Shown one piece after another: positions 35,696-46,438 of a stretch of DNA of 64,000 nucleotides; position 1 is the stretch's first letter; the number at the start of each line of letters is the position of its first letter. The translations under genes and the position numbers were made by a program. Origin of the DNA: Tectiglobus sp965223355. Its GTDB lineage: Bacteria > Pseudomonadota > Alphaproteobacteria > Rhizobiales > Hyphomicrobiaceae. The stretch spans positions 1,054,001 through 1,118,000 of the forward strand of contig CBDCWE010000003.1 of assembly GCA_965223355.1 (NCBI GenBank), given 5' to 3'. The notes below the pieces were generated by a model, which had not been told where the DNA came from, did not search any database, and saw only the letters and a list, made by a program, of their open reading frames with translations.

Positions 35696-37045
35696 TCACG
35701 TCTTGTTGCGGGCCATTAGCCTGCGGAACTTTTGCGCCCATCCTTCACGGGTCGTTTGTTGCGTGCGCTCCAACGCCAGAGCATCGCCTGGGACGTCGCG
35801 TGTAATGACGCTGCCGGAGCCGATATAGGCTTGCGGTCCGATCTTGACGGGTGCGACCAGCGAGGCGTTCGAGCCAACGAACGCGCCGCTGCCGATTTCC
35901 GTGCGGTGTTTGTTGAAACCATCGTAGTTGCAAAAGATTGTGCCGGCGCCAATGTTGGCGCCGCGGCCGATGTCGCCGTCGCCGAGATAGGCAAGGTGAT
36001 TGGCCTTGGCGCCTGTGCCGACTGTGGTGTTCTTGACCTCGACAAAGTTGCCAATATGGGCCTGCGGGCCAATGTCAGCGCCAGGCCGCATCCGCGCGAA
36101 CGGGCCAACGCGCGCGCCTGCGCCAATGGTGGTTCCGACCAGATGGGTGTTGGCGCAGATCTGGGCATTGTCATGGATGGTGACGCCGGGACCAAGGAAC
36201 ACATTGGGTTCGATTGTAACATCGCGTCCGATTTTGGTGTCGAAGGAAAACCAGACGGTTTCCGGTGCGATCAATGTGGCGCCGTTGATCATGGCAGCAC
36301 GGCGCGCGCGGTTCTGAAACACGGCTTCGGCCTGGGCCAGCTGGGTGCGGTCGTTGATGCCGAGCAGTTCGCTTTCCGCACACCTCACCACCCGACAGGT
36401 CAACTGCCGTGCGCGTGCGAGTTCGACGGCATCGCTCAGGTAGTATTCGCCGTTGGCATTGTGATTCGTGATGTCGTCGAGCAACGACAGCAGCTCCGGG
36501 CAGCGAAACGCCATAACCCCCGAGTTGCACAGTTTGACCCGGCGTTCTTCAGGATTTGCCTCGCGGTGCTCGCGGATTGCCGTGATGTTGCCGGCAGCGT
36601 CGGTCAACAGGCGTCCGTAGCCGGTCGGGTCGGCGGCCTCGAAACCGAGGACCACCAGGTTGGCACCTGCCGCCAGCGCCTGCGATGCCGACTGCAGAGT
36701 TTCGGGACGAAGCAGGGGCGTATCGGCGAACAGCACGAAGACGTCGCCGCGATGGCTGGCGAGAGCCGCGCGTGCCGCCAGGGCAGCATGAGCGGTGCCG
36801 AGCTGATCGGCTTGCAGGAACGTCTCGCATTCAGGGTTGTTGGCCGTCGCTTCGGCGACGACGCCGTCCATGTCGGGACCGACGACCACGGCCTGTCTGG
36901 TGTGGCCGGCGCTGCGCGCCGTTGCCATAGTATGAGCCAGCAGAGATCGGCCGGCGATGGCATGCAACGGCTTCGGCATGGCCGAGCGCATCCGCGTTCC
37001 TTTGCCCGCGGCCAGGATTATCGAAAGTACTGCTGTGGCGCACAT
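35696..37045 (-). CDS. glmU: Bifunctional GlcNAc-1-P uridyltransferase/GlcN-1-P acetyltransferase GlmU
   Basis: A 449-residue enzyme that acetylates glucosamine-1-phosphate and forms UDP-GlcNAc. The N-terminal nucleotidyltransferase has ILAAGKGTRMRSAMPKPLH (residues 8-26), and the C-terminal left-handed beta-helix has hexapeptide repeats such as IGAGARVGPFARMRPGADIG and the catalytic-loop sequence NIGAGTIFCNYDGFNKHRT. GAGGAAC precedes the ATG at 37045. It is upstream of glmS in the same direction, so UDP-GlcNAc synthesis is grouped. Confidence 0.97.
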   Translation of the reverse strand: MCATAVLSIILAAGKGTRMRSAMPKPLHAIAGRSLLAHTMATARSAGHTRQAVVVGPDMDGVVAEATANNPECETFLQADQLGTAHAALAARAALASHRGDVFVLFADTPLLRPETLQSASQALAAGANLVVLGFEAADPTGYGRLLTDAAGNITAIREHREANPEERRVKLCNSGVMAFRCPELLSLLDDITNHNANGEYYLSDAVELARARQLTCRVVRCAESELLGINDRTQLAQAEAVFQNRARRAAMINGATLIAPETVWFSFDTKIGRDVTIEPNVFLGPGVTIHDNAQICANTHLVGTTIGAGARVGPFARMRPGADIGPQAHIGNFVEVKNTTVGTGAKANHLAYLGDGDIGRGANIGAGTIFCNYDGFNKHRTEIGSGAFVGSNASLVAPVKIGPQAYIGSGSVITRDVPGDALALERTQQTTREGWAQKFRRLMARNKT

Positions 37046-37457
37046 CGTTCCTCGTCCTCGCTGGAGACAGTGCCGGATGGTGTCCCATCGCTGAGGCACT
37101 TAAAGCAACTGCGCCCGTCGCGCCAGCTCCGTGGTGCGCGGCGGCGCCGGATCGCATCGTTCGCCGGCATTCCGAATCACTTGCCGAATCACTTGCCGGC
37201 CCGGTCAACCCACCTGAGGCGGAAATGGTCTAACCGAAGAAAGTGAAGGTGATGTTCTCGACCGGCCATCAATCTGTTGATGATATGGATTTCGGCTGTT
37301 GCCGGAATGCATTGTCCACAAATCATGGTGCTGAAATGGCGCCGGTGAATTGACCCGCGCAGCTCCGTCAATATCATTTGCGGCGTTTGAGTGTTAGGTG
37401 TTGTGCCGGCCGCGTCAGTTTGGCCTCCTGATTGAAATGTCATCCGGAGTTCAACGA
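37046..37457. other. Divergent intergenic region between glmU and a SPOR gene
   Basis: 412 bases without a supported gene. It should hold both promoters. The only structure noticed is a perfect 12-base tandem repeat, CCGAATCACTTG twice, at 37172-37195. Confidence 0.45.
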
Positions 37458-38507
37458 ATGACTGATGCGACAGCTGCAATGCAGCCGCGGTCGTTTTTGT
37501 GGCGGCTGTATGTCATTGGCTGGGCTGCGCTGGCCGGCGTTGCCGGCACTTATCTGGCGGTTGCGGGCACGCGCCCGGGCTTTGTCGATGCGGTGACGGG
37601 CGAAGCCGCGAAAAACCGTGCGCGGGCCGAGAAGATCGAGCGCCAACAGGCCGCCAAACAACTCGCCAGCCTGCGCTCCACCGTGAGCAAGTTGAAATCC
37701 GAACTCGTGCAGGCCAAAAAGCGGGCCGACGACGCTGAAGGACGGGCCGCGGCCAATGCGCTGCCGCCGGTCTTGGCATCCGCGCCGCGCGAGGCCGCAC
37801 CATCGCCGCCGGTATCGATCGTGAAGGTCAAGCCACAGCGCTTGGAAAGCCGCGATACGGTGGCCGCGAAGCCGCCCCGCACAACCACGCTTGCGTCGGC
37901 CAAAGCCAATGCTGGTGCGAAGCCGGCGCCAATCGCCATCGCTGCCGCCGCCAAGGGCAAACTGCCGCCGTTGCCTGCGCGCGTCCCGTTGGCGCGCCCG
38001 CAGAACAAAATCTTCCAGCCTGACGGCAAGGCTGTTGCGGCAACGGTGTTGAACGGCTCGCGAACCGGGCGAATCGTGACCGGCAGCGTTCCGACAGCGG
38101 TGCCGAAGGTCATGAAGCCGGCCGTCAGCCCGACCGCCGTCGCCCGCGCCGCCGCACCACGAACGAAGCCCGCCGCCAAGCCGGTCATAACCTTCGGCGC
38201 GCCGAAGGTGACGGTGTGGCAACCGGCCGGGGCGGGCGTGGCGCCGCCAGCCAACGCCAGCGCCGTTGTGGTTTCAGCGGCGTCATCAGTGGCCGCGCTG
38301 CGCGCAAGTTGGGCACAGCTGTCGGCCAGGCATCCGGCATTGCTCGGCACGTTGCAGCCGCGCTACGACCTCATGGGAATTGACGGTCCTTACCGTTTGC
38401 TGGCCGGGCCGTTGAGCGATCGAGTGGAAGCCGACCGGCTGTGCTCGGCTCTGCGCATCCACAGCGTAAAATGCGGGGTCGGCGAATTCGTCGGCAATGC
38501 GCTGTAG
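37458..38507 (+). CDS. Membrane-anchored SPOR-domain protein
   Basis: A 349-residue inner-membrane protein. A single transmembrane segment (WRLYVIGWAALAGVAGTYLA, about residues 14-33) is followed by a coiled coil (about 48-95, RARAEKIERQQAAKQLASLR onward), a long Ala/Pro/Lys-rich periplasmic linker, and a degenerate SPOR domain at residues about 275-349 (GPYRLLAGPLSDRVEADRLC). This layout resembles FtsN-like division proteins, though without recognisable FtsN motifs. GGAG lies eight bases before the ATG at 37458. Being next to glmU/glmS and another SPOR gene fits an envelope role. Confidence 0.75.
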   Translation: MTDATAAMQPRSFLWRLYVIGWAALAGVAGTYLAVAGTRPGFVDAVTGEAAKNRARAEKIERQQAAKQLASLRSTVSKLKSELVQAKKRADDAEGRAAANALPPVLASAPREAAPSPPVSIVKVKPQRLESRDTVAAKPPRTTTLASAKANAGAKPAPIAIAAAAKGKLPPLPARVPLARPQNKIFQPDGKAVAATVLNGSRTGRIVTGSVPTAVPKVMKPAVSPTAVARAAAPRTKPAAKPVITFGAPKVTVWQPAGAGVAPPANASAVVVSAASSVAALRASWAQLSARHPALLGTLQPRYDLMGIDGPYRLLAGPLSDRVEADRLCSALRIHSVKCGVGEFVGNAL

Positions 38508-38617
38508 GCGGAGAGGCCGAACAACGTGTTGTCGTGGAGACCGTGCGATGGGCGCGCATCGCGCGCATCTTGGGAACAGAGTTGCCCCCGATTTTAAGGT
38601 TCGAGCCCCGATAGCGT

Positions 38618-38672
38618 TTCAGAGTTGGCCCGCGCCGGCCCGCTGCCGCGCCCGGCCACCCAAAACCCATGA
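38618..38672. repeat. R3-like repeat fragment
   Basis: GAGTTGGCCCGCGCCGGCCC and the bases that follow resemble 63227-63283. It lies in the 325-base gap after the SPOR gene, which otherwise holds only an R1 remnant and no gene. Confidence 0.45.
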
Positions 38673-38760
38673 AGTGTGTCAATTCTCATAGCTCGGGCGG
38701 TATGATCCGCTGGTCGAGGAGTTTGAGAGGCAGAACTCCGCTCATGGATTGCCGCAAAGC

Positions 38761-38825
38761 GGGATCATCTTTGCGCCTTAAGTTGGAACTGCGACGCCGG
38801 TTCTAACTTGAGCCACGACCATCTC
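38761..38825. repeat. R1 repeat, copy i (decayed hairpin A)
   Basis: GGATCATCTTTGCGCCTTAA, TTGGAACTGC and GCCGGTTCTAACTTGAG are a decayed form of hairpin A, still mostly able to pair. It ends eight bases from the stop of the convergent dehydrogenase gene. Confidence 0.65.
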
Positions 38826-38832
38826 ACGTGGA

Positions 38833-39801
38833 TCAGTCCGCAAGTTCAGGCACAATCCAGAACGGTTGCTCGCCACGCGCGACACGCTGCACGTTGTCGA
38901 AAGCATTGCGGAAGCGGGCGACGTGGTTATCCCAGGTCGGACCGGCGAAATGCGCGGTGAGGACGACATTGTCCAGTTGAAACAGTGGATTGTCGGCGGG
39001 CGGCGGCTCCTGATCAAACACGTCAAGGCCGGCGCCGAATATCTTCCTTTCGCTCAGATGGTGATAGAGCGCCTGTTCATCGACCACCGCGCCGCGCGCC
39101 GTGTTGATGAGGATCGCCGTCGGTTTCATCAAGGCCAGTTGTTCGCGAGCGATCATATGCTCAGTCGACTCGTTGAGGGGGACATTCAGCGAAACGACAT
39201 CACACTCGGTCAGGATTTCGCGCAGCAGACGAAAGCGAACGCCGAGCTGGTCTTCACGGTCTTCGCTCAGGCGAACGATGTCGAAATAGTGGACCTGCAT
39301 GCCGAATGCCTGGGCGCGAAGCGCCACTTTCTTGCCGATGTTGCCGAGCCCGATGATGCCGAGCCGTTTGCCGGACAGTTCGTACATGCGCGGCGCCGGG
39401 CCGTTGCCGCGCCAGCGCCCGGCGGCGACATTCTCGTGTTGCCAGATGACGCGACGCGCGACGCTGAGCATCAACATCATGGCATGTTCGGCGACCGAGA
39501 TGGCGTTGGCGCCACCGTTGTTGCAGACCGCAACGCCAGCCTCACGTGCGGCGCCGAGATCGACTTTGTCGTAGCCGGCGCTCAGCAGTTGGATGAGTTT
39601 CAAATTGCGCGCTGCGGCATGGAACTCCGGGCCAAGCGGCACGCTTGGATAGCACACCATGTATTCCGCCTTATCAAGAGCTGCGAGGTAAGCCGGGTCG
39701 CCGGCGGCAAAGATCTGCGTGTCAAAACCCAGTGGTGCCATGTCCTCGGCAATCGCCAGGACGTTGCTTGATGGCACGATGACAATGATGCGCGACGGCA
39801 T
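38833..39801 (-). CDS. D-2-hydroxyacid dehydrogenase (NAD-dependent)
   Basis: A 322-residue enzyme of the D-isomer-specific 2-hydroxyacid dehydrogenase family. The Rossmann motif is in RLGIIGLGNIGKKVALRA, and the catalytic residues appear as Arg in INTARGAVVDEQAL, Glu in LDVFDQEPP and His in VVLTAHFAGPTWDNH. The ATG at 39801 has AAGGAACG upstream. Exact substrate (glycerate, phosphoglycerate, glyoxylate or another) cannot be read. Transcribed after the hot-dog gene 63 bases upstream. Confidence 0.9.
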   Translation of the reverse strand: MPSRIIVIVPSSNVLAIAEDMAPLGFDTQIFAAGDPAYLAALDKAEYMVCYPSVPLGPEFHAAARNLKLIQLLSAGYDKVDLGAAREAGVAVCNNGGANAISVAEHAMMLMLSVARRVIWQHENVAAGRWRGNGPAPRMYELSGKRLGIIGLGNIGKKVALRAQAFGMQVHYFDIVRLSEDREDQLGVRFRLLREILTECDVVSLNVPLNESTEHMIAREQLALMKPTAILINTARGAVVDEQALYHHLSERKIFGAGLDVFDQEPPPADNPLFQLDNVVLTAHFAGPTWDNHVARFRNAFDNVQRVARGEQPFWIVPELAD

Positions 39802-39826
39802 GGATCGTTCCTTCACAGTCTTACTC

Positions 39827-39856
39827 ACGCGTTGGTCTCTTGACGCGTTGGTCTCT
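39827..39856. repeat. Short tandem repeat between dehydrogenase and hot-dog genes
   Basis: ACGCGTTGGTCTCT occurs twice (39827-39840, 39843-39856) in the 63-base gap. It may be a slippage product; no function is evident. Confidence 0.5.
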
Positions 39857-39864
39857 GTCGACGC

Positions 39865-40668
39865 TCACGCCGCGAGATGACGCAGGCGGTAAATGGCGCT
39901 GTGACGGACGTGTGCGACAACCTCGGTGCCGTTGCCAACAATCAGGCAGTCGAGATCAACACAGCGATGGCCCTTACGTTCATAGTTGGCCGCAACCCGG
40001 GCATGGGCGGCGAGGCGATCGCCAACCTTGGCCGCCGCGTGGAACTGCAGCTCGCTACCGGTGTGTATCCAGGGTGCCAGCAGCACATTTTCGCGCAACG
40101 CATTGTTGCACAGGCGCAAGAGCCACCCCGGGTGGGCCAGGCGTTGATCGCGGTAGAGGCTGGACTGTTCGCGCACGTCGCGCAAGTAACCGTCCGACAC
40201 GTCGCGATCAAGCAGAACTTCGCTGCTGGAGAGCGAGCGGCCGGGCGCCAGGCTGGTTTCGTCGGCGGGCGGGCGCTCGGCGGGTAGCGGGACGACCGGA
40301 TAGGCACCCGCCTCCGGCACGCAACCCGGTGCGCCTGGCAGCGCCGCGGTACCGCTCGCACAGACGATGCCGTCGCTTTCGACACGCAGTTCGAGACTAT
40401 CGCCCGTGATGTCGCCGATGACGGTTGCCGTGCGGCCATCGTAGACCGGCTTGGCAAACCGGCAGGCGATCCGCCCACGCTCGAGAAATGCTCGGCCCCA
40501 ACGCGCCACCGGCAGGTGGGAGGCATAGGCGAAGACCTCGACACCGGGAACCAGACCGCCGGCAAAGCCGAGCTTGCGTGCAACGGTATCATCATGGATT
40601 TTGTTTTCAGAAGCATGGGAGATGTTATGGGCCTCGACGCTGTAGTCCACGGTTGCGGTAAGGGCCAT
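39865..40668 (-). CDS. MaoC/hot-dog-fold protein
   Basis: A 267-residue protein that appears to hold two hot-dog folds. The N-terminal half includes GFAGGLVPGVEVFAYASHLP and RGRIACRFAKPVYDGRTATV, and the C-terminal half LLAPWIHTGSELQFHAAAKV and VGDRLAAHARV, both typical of MaoC-like dehydratases or thioesterases. GGAG precedes the ATG at 40668. It could act on a CoA thioester. It appears to share a transcript with the hydroxyacid dehydrogenase. Confidence 0.72.
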   Translation of the reverse strand: MALTATVDYSVEAHNISHASENKIHDDTVARKLGFAGGLVPGVEVFAYASHLPVARWGRAFLERGRIACRFAKPVYDGRTATVIGDITGDSLELRVESDGIVCASGTAALPGAPGCVPEAGAYPVVPLPAERPPADETSLAPGRSLSSSEVLLDRDVSDGYLRDVREQSSLYRDQRLAHPGWLLRLCNNALRENVLLAPWIHTGSELQFHAAAKVGDRLAAHARVAANYERKGHRCVDLDCLIVGNGTEVVAHVRHSAIYRLRHLAA

Positions 40669-40704
40669 TTTCCCAACTCCCAAATTTCCAGATCATTTCC
40701 GCCT

Positions 40705-40840
40705 TGGATCATCGTGCCTTGTGTTGGAACCGCCATTGCGGTCTCAGCTTAAGGCACGATGAGCGCCACCTTAGGATCGAGCATCTTTTTTGCCTTTGTT
40801 CGGGATCATTCCAATTCCGAATAAAGGCAGGTTGCTCGAG
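40705..40840. repeat. R1 repeat, copy h (complete but diverged, A then B)
   Basis: Starts near TTGGATCATCGTGCC and ends GGTTGCTCGAG. Both hairpins remain: A with several mismatches, B as GCCTTTGTTCGG against CCGAATAAAGGC with one G-T wobble. The terminal CTAGs have mutated (CTCGAG on the right), pointing to an older insertion. Confidence 0.8.
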
Positions 40841-41142
40841 ACGGGCCCGTATCGCCCGCCGGCTGCCCCCGCCCGGCCGCCACCCATCAGATCGCCGGCC
40901 GCGGGTGGCAGCCGAGCGGGGCAGCGGGACGGTTCGCGCGCAGTCTGAACGGATAGAGTCCCGAGTACAGCGCAGCCGATCTGCGCAATACGATGCAAGG
41001 CCAAGCCCCGCGATCACCGCATCAAGGCCCCGCCGTCACCCCCAAGCTATGGACGCCAGAACGTCATCCGGCAAGGGATTGCAGGGCTTTGAGGCGGTTA
41101 TCACAACCGGGAACACCGCAGCAGCCGACGCGGTTATAGCGG
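40841..41142. other. Intergenic region after R1 copy h
   Basis: About 300 bases rich in C and G, with CCGGCCGCGGG-type stretches that may be decayed R3 material. No gene is supported. Confidence 0.35.
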
Positions 41143-41532
41143 CTATAGCGGTGTACGTTCGAGAAGTTCGATGGAGACGCCTTCGGGTCCGCGGACAAAC
41201 GCGATCCTGACACCGGGGCGGATCGTCGTCGGCTCCATGGTGAATTCGGCTCCCTTGGCTTTGAGATCGTCGGCAACGCCGTCGATGCCGTCGACTTTGA
41301 GCCCGATATGATCAAGGCCCTTGTAGGGAGAGGTCGGCGGCTCGGCAACGCAATCGTCAGGATTGACCTTGGCGATAAACACGTTGCAACCGCCAACGTT
41401 CATGTCGATGCGCGGTTGGCCCATTTGCTCGGAGCGAATGATCTTAGCGCCGAACATCCTTTCGTAGTAAGCAGCAGTCGCCTCGGGGTCGGGGCTGCGC
41501 AAATGAATGTGATCAAACTGAAACGCTGACAT
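41143..41532 (-). CDS. VOC-family (glyoxalase/dioxygenase fold) protein
   Basis: A 129-residue metal-binding protein of the vicinal oxygen chelate fold. Two beta-alpha-beta-beta-beta halves are visible, beginning FDHIHLRSPDPEATAAYYER and LDHIGLKVDGIDGVADDL, with likely metal ligands H8 (N-terminal half), H in LDHIG and Glu in EGVSIELLE. Members act as glyoxalases, methylmalonyl-CoA epimerases or dioxygenases; which one is not clear. GGAGGCGACC precedes the ATG. It lies 58 bases downstream of an MFS gene on the same strand. Confidence 0.88.
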   Translation of the reverse strand: MSAFQFDHIHLRSPDPEATAAYYERMFGAKIIRSEQMGQPRIDMNVGGCNVFIAKVNPDDCVAEPPTSPYKGLDHIGLKVDGIDGVADDLKAKGAEFTMEPTTIRPGVRIAFVRGPEGVSIELLERTPL

Positions 41533-41590
41533 GGTCGCCTCCGGACAGAGTTCTCATAGATCGATAGTTTGACGCCGGCTGCGAAAAGTT

Positions 41591-42868
41591 TCAACGCCCG
41601 CGATGGCAGTGCGCAACCCGGCGATGCGTTTCCCGCGCGAACGCGGCAAAGGCCAAGCCGACGATGATCATCGCTGCGGCGGCAAGCAGCAGTGATGTCA
41701 CCGGGCCGGATAGATCGGCGATGAGGCCGAGTGCGAGCGGACCGATGACATAACCGGCATCGCCCATCATGCGGAAGGTGCTCATGGCCGATGCGTTCAT
41801 CCCGACGGGCGTGGTATCGGCGGCGTAGGCGGCCGGTGCCGAACCGCCGGCCGAGGTCGAGATTCCCCACAGCATCGAGGCTGCAACGAACCACGGCAAG
41901 GACGGTGCAAGGCAAAACAACACCATCGACGCGCCGCCGATGATTGTTGATGGTACGATAACCGCCTTGCGCCCGATGCGGTCGGCAACCCAGCCGGCCG
42001 GATAGGTGGCAATCAATCCCGACACACTGCCAATCATCAGTGCGAAACCGATCTGACTGACGCTGAGGCCAAGACTGACGCTGGCCAGCACCGGTACGAT
42101 CGCGAACAGCCCACCGGTGCGCACGACGGCATTGACAAAGCAAATCAGGCTTGCAAGCAGGAAACCAATGTTGGCGCAGCTCAGACGGATCTGATCGGCA
42201 AACGAGACCTTGGCCTTTGTCGCGTTGGTGGAGCACTGTGCAAAGGATCTGGTTTCCGCGACTGCGAACCAGGCGATCAGCATCGCAGCGAGGCTGGCGC
42301 TGCCATAGGCGATGAACGGTGCACCAAGACCATAGTGCTCAGCGAGCAGGCCGCCGGGAAACGGTCCGATGCCGACCGCAAAAATGAACGTGCCCATGTA
42401 GATCGACAACATCCGCCCGCGCCATTCGGGTGTCGAAATGTCGGCGAGTACGACATGGCCGGTTGTCACGATCAAGCCGGCACCGGCGCCGGCGACAAAC
42501 CGGGCGACAATGAATTCGGGATAGCCGGTCGCATAGGCGCACCAGAGATTGCCCAGGCCCGATACCAGCCCGCCGATCGCCAGTGTCGGACGGCGCCCGA
42601 GCCAATCGGCCATGCCGCCAGCGGGCAGCGCTGTGAGAAACCGCGCAAGGCCGTAGATGCCGACCGCCATGCCGATCGCCGACGCCGTGACGCCGAATGA
42701 CTGGGCATAGAGCGGCAACGTCGCCACCATGGCGCCGAAGCCAAGCTGATTGACCCCGACCAGAACGCACATCCAAAACAGGATCACGTTGGCACCGGCG
42801 GGCGTGACGGGTGGTCCGCCCGTTGTGACGTCATCCTGACGCCGCCCGGCGCCGGCGCGGTCGTTCAT
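41591..42868 (-). CDS. MFS transporter
   Basis: A 425-residue inner-membrane protein with 12 predicted transmembrane segments. The MFS loop motif A is visible as GGMADWLGRRPTLAIGG (about residues 83-99), and its second copy as GWVADRIGRKAVIVPS. It resembles drug or aromatic-acid exporters and importers of the major facilitator family. It lies between a Baeyer-Villiger-type monooxygenase gene and a VOC gene on the same strand, so it may import the substrate of that pathway. Confidence 0.9.
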   Translation of the reverse strand: MNDRAGAGRRQDDVTTGGPPVTPAGANVILFWMCVLVGVNQLGFGAMVATLPLYAQSFGVTASAIGMAVGIYGLARFLTALPAGGMADWLGRRPTLAIGGLVSGLGNLWCAYATGYPEFIVARFVAGAGAGLIVTTGHVVLADISTPEWRGRMLSIYMGTFIFAVGIGPFPGGLLAEHYGLGAPFIAYGSASLAAMLIAWFAVAETRSFAQCSTNATKAKVSFADQIRLSCANIGFLLASLICFVNAVVRTGGLFAIVPVLASVSLGLSVSQIGFALMIGSVSGLIATYPAGWVADRIGRKAVIVPSTIIGGASMVLFCLAPSLPWFVAASMLWGISTSAGGSAPAAYAADTTPVGMNASAMSTFRMMGDAGYVIGPLALGLIADLSGPVTSLLLAAAAMIIVGLAFAAFARETHRRVAHCHRGR

Positions 42869-42913
42869 CGGCGCGGCATCATCAGGCGGCAGCGCCGATC
42901 GCTGACCGCAGGC

Positions 42914-44578
<1,665 letters not shown>

Positions 44579-44958
44579 GGCCGTTGGCTCCGTTGGTTCT
44601 GTGGCAATTCGATATCCAGAAGCGCTGCAATGGGTGCCACATGCGGCCTGACCAGGCAAATCTCTGACCGCCAATGTGGTTAGGAATCACGAGCCGGATG
44701 GCGGCGGCTGCGCCCGGACAGCCGACCGACGGCATATCGAGACGTTGCGCCTTACGCACCAGACCGCGCCAGCTGACGGTCGGGCGTTGGCGCTCATATC
44801 CCTCATCCCTCAGTTGCGCGTTTCACGGACTTGGCGCCCGCGCGCTCTCAGGCCTATGCTAACGCGTTGACGTCGTCGATCGGACAATGATCGCACGCGA
44901 CCATCTGAAATTCGGCAGCTGACATGTAAAAGCAAGGGTAAAAGCAAGGGGCCTCAGG
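44579..44958. other. Divergent intergenic region with tandem repeat before the amidase
   Basis: 380 bases with no supported gene; it should hold promoters for the monooxygenase and amidase transcripts. GTAAAAGCAAGG occurs twice in tandem at 44926-44949, immediately upstream of the amidase start, so a ribosome-binding-like purine stretch is duplicated. Confidence 0.5.
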
Positions 44959-46359
44959 ATGAGCGAACTTTGGCAACGAACCGGGACGGAGATCGCGGAC
45001 CTCGTACGCGGCAGGGAAGTTTCGGCCCGTGAGGTCTGCGACGCGGTACTGGCCCGCCTGGAGGCGGTCAACCCCGCTATCAACGCGGTCATCCAGCGCA
45101 CCGATGATGACGCCCGAACCGCGGCCCAGGCGATCGATGATGCGATCGCGCGGGGCGATGATCCGGGGCCGATGGCCGGCGTGCCGGTGACCATCAAAGT
45201 CAACATGGACCAGGCCGGCTATGCAACGACCAACGGCCTCAAGTTGCAGGCCGACCTGATCGCGCACGACGACAATCCCGTCGTTGCGAACTTCAAAAAG
45301 GCCGGCGCGGTCATTGTCGGGCGCACCAATACCCCGGCGTTTTCGCTGAGATGGTTCACGCGCAATCGCATTCACGGCCACACGCTGAACCCGCACAATC
45401 CGGCGATCACGCCGGGCGGTTCGTCCGGTGGCGCTGGCGCCGCGACGGCGGCCGGGATCGGCGCCGTCGGCCATGGCACCGATATTGGCGGTTCGGTCCG
45501 GTATCCGGCCTATGCGTGCGCCATTCAGGGCCTGCGCCCAACGCTCGGGCGCATCCCGGCGGTCAATTTTTCAGGACCGGATCGCCATGTCGGCGCGCAG
45601 TTGATGGCAGTTTCAGGGCCATTGGCACGGTCGATTGCGGACCTGCGCCTGGCACTGACTGCGATGATGGCGCGCGATGTCCGCGATCCCTGGTGGACGC
45701 CGGCACCGATGACGGCCGAGAGCACCGCCAAGCGTGCCGCACTGTGTGTTGCACCCGAAGGGCTTGAGGTCCAGCCCGCCGTCGCAACGGCATTACGCCA
45801 AGCAGCCGCGCGGCTCAGCGATGCCGGCTGGGAGGTGGTTGAGACCGAAAGCCCGCCGTTCCGCGAGCCGGCCCGGCTGCAAGCGCAGCTTTGGCTTGCA
45901 GAGTTCCGTCGAACCGGGGCGGCGGCGATCGCCGAAGAGGGTGATCCCGATTCCTCGTTCGTTTACGAGCAAATGGCACGGCTCTGCCCAGCGCCGGATC
46001 TCAACGACATTATGGATGCCCTGCAACGGCGGCTCGGGCTGCTCAGGGAGTGGAACGTGTTTTTCGAACAGTATCCGGTTCTGATTTGTCCGGTCTCGGG
46101 CGAACTGCCGTTTGCCGATCAGGACGATGTGACCTCGCCTGCAGCATTCGAGCGGATCATGGAGGCGCAATTGACCCAGGTCGGCCTGCCGCTGATGGGA
46201 CTGCCGGGCCTTGCCGTGTTCACCGGCATGGCCGGTGACAAACCGTGCGGCGCGCAGCTGGTTGCCGGGCGCTACTGCGAGGATGTGCTGCTCGCGGCCG
46301 GTGCCGAAATCGAGGCGCGCAGCCCCAAAATCACACCTGTTGATCCGGCTGGCGATTGA
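44959..46359 (+). CDS. Amidase-signature hydrolase
   Basis: A 466-residue cytoplasmic amidase with the Ser-cisSer-Lys triad: K80 in GVPVTIKVNMD, the cis-Ser in GGSSGGAGAATAAG (S155/S156) and nucleophile S179 in GTDIGGSVRYPA. It hydrolyses an amide to acid and ammonia. It opens a run of plus-strand genes, with a hydantoinase beginning 79 bases after it, so it may act on the same class of amide or ureide compounds. Confidence 0.93.
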   Translation: MSELWQRTGTEIADLVRGREVSAREVCDAVLARLEAVNPAINAVIQRTDDDARTAAQAIDDAIARGDDPGPMAGVPVTIKVNMDQAGYATTNGLKLQADLIAHDDNPVVANFKKAGAVIVGRTNTPAFSLRWFTRNRIHGHTLNPHNPAITPGGSSGGAGAATAAGIGAVGHGTDIGGSVRYPAYACAIQGLRPTLGRIPAVNFSGPDRHVGAQLMAVSGPLARSIADLRLALTAMMARDVRDPWWTPAPMTAESTAKRAALCVAPEGLEVQPAVATALRQAAARLSDAGWEVVETESPPFREPARLQAQLWLAEFRRTGAAAIAEEGDPDSSFVYEQMARLCPAPDLNDIMDALQRRLGLLREWNVFFEQYPVLICPVSGELPFADQDDVTSPAAFERIMEAQLTQVGLPLMGLPGLAVFTGMAGDKPCGAQLVAGRYCEDVLLAAGAEIEARSPKITPVDPAGD

Positions 46360-46438
46360 TTGGCCGCCCGCAGCAACAGGCAATTTCCAGGCCGCCGGCG
46401 ATTTGCTTTGATGACCAGGTCAGCCAATGGAGGCGCCG

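Noticed and set aside
35732..37246. Open frame of 504 codons on the plus strand
   Set aside because: Antisense to glmU; no recognisable domain.
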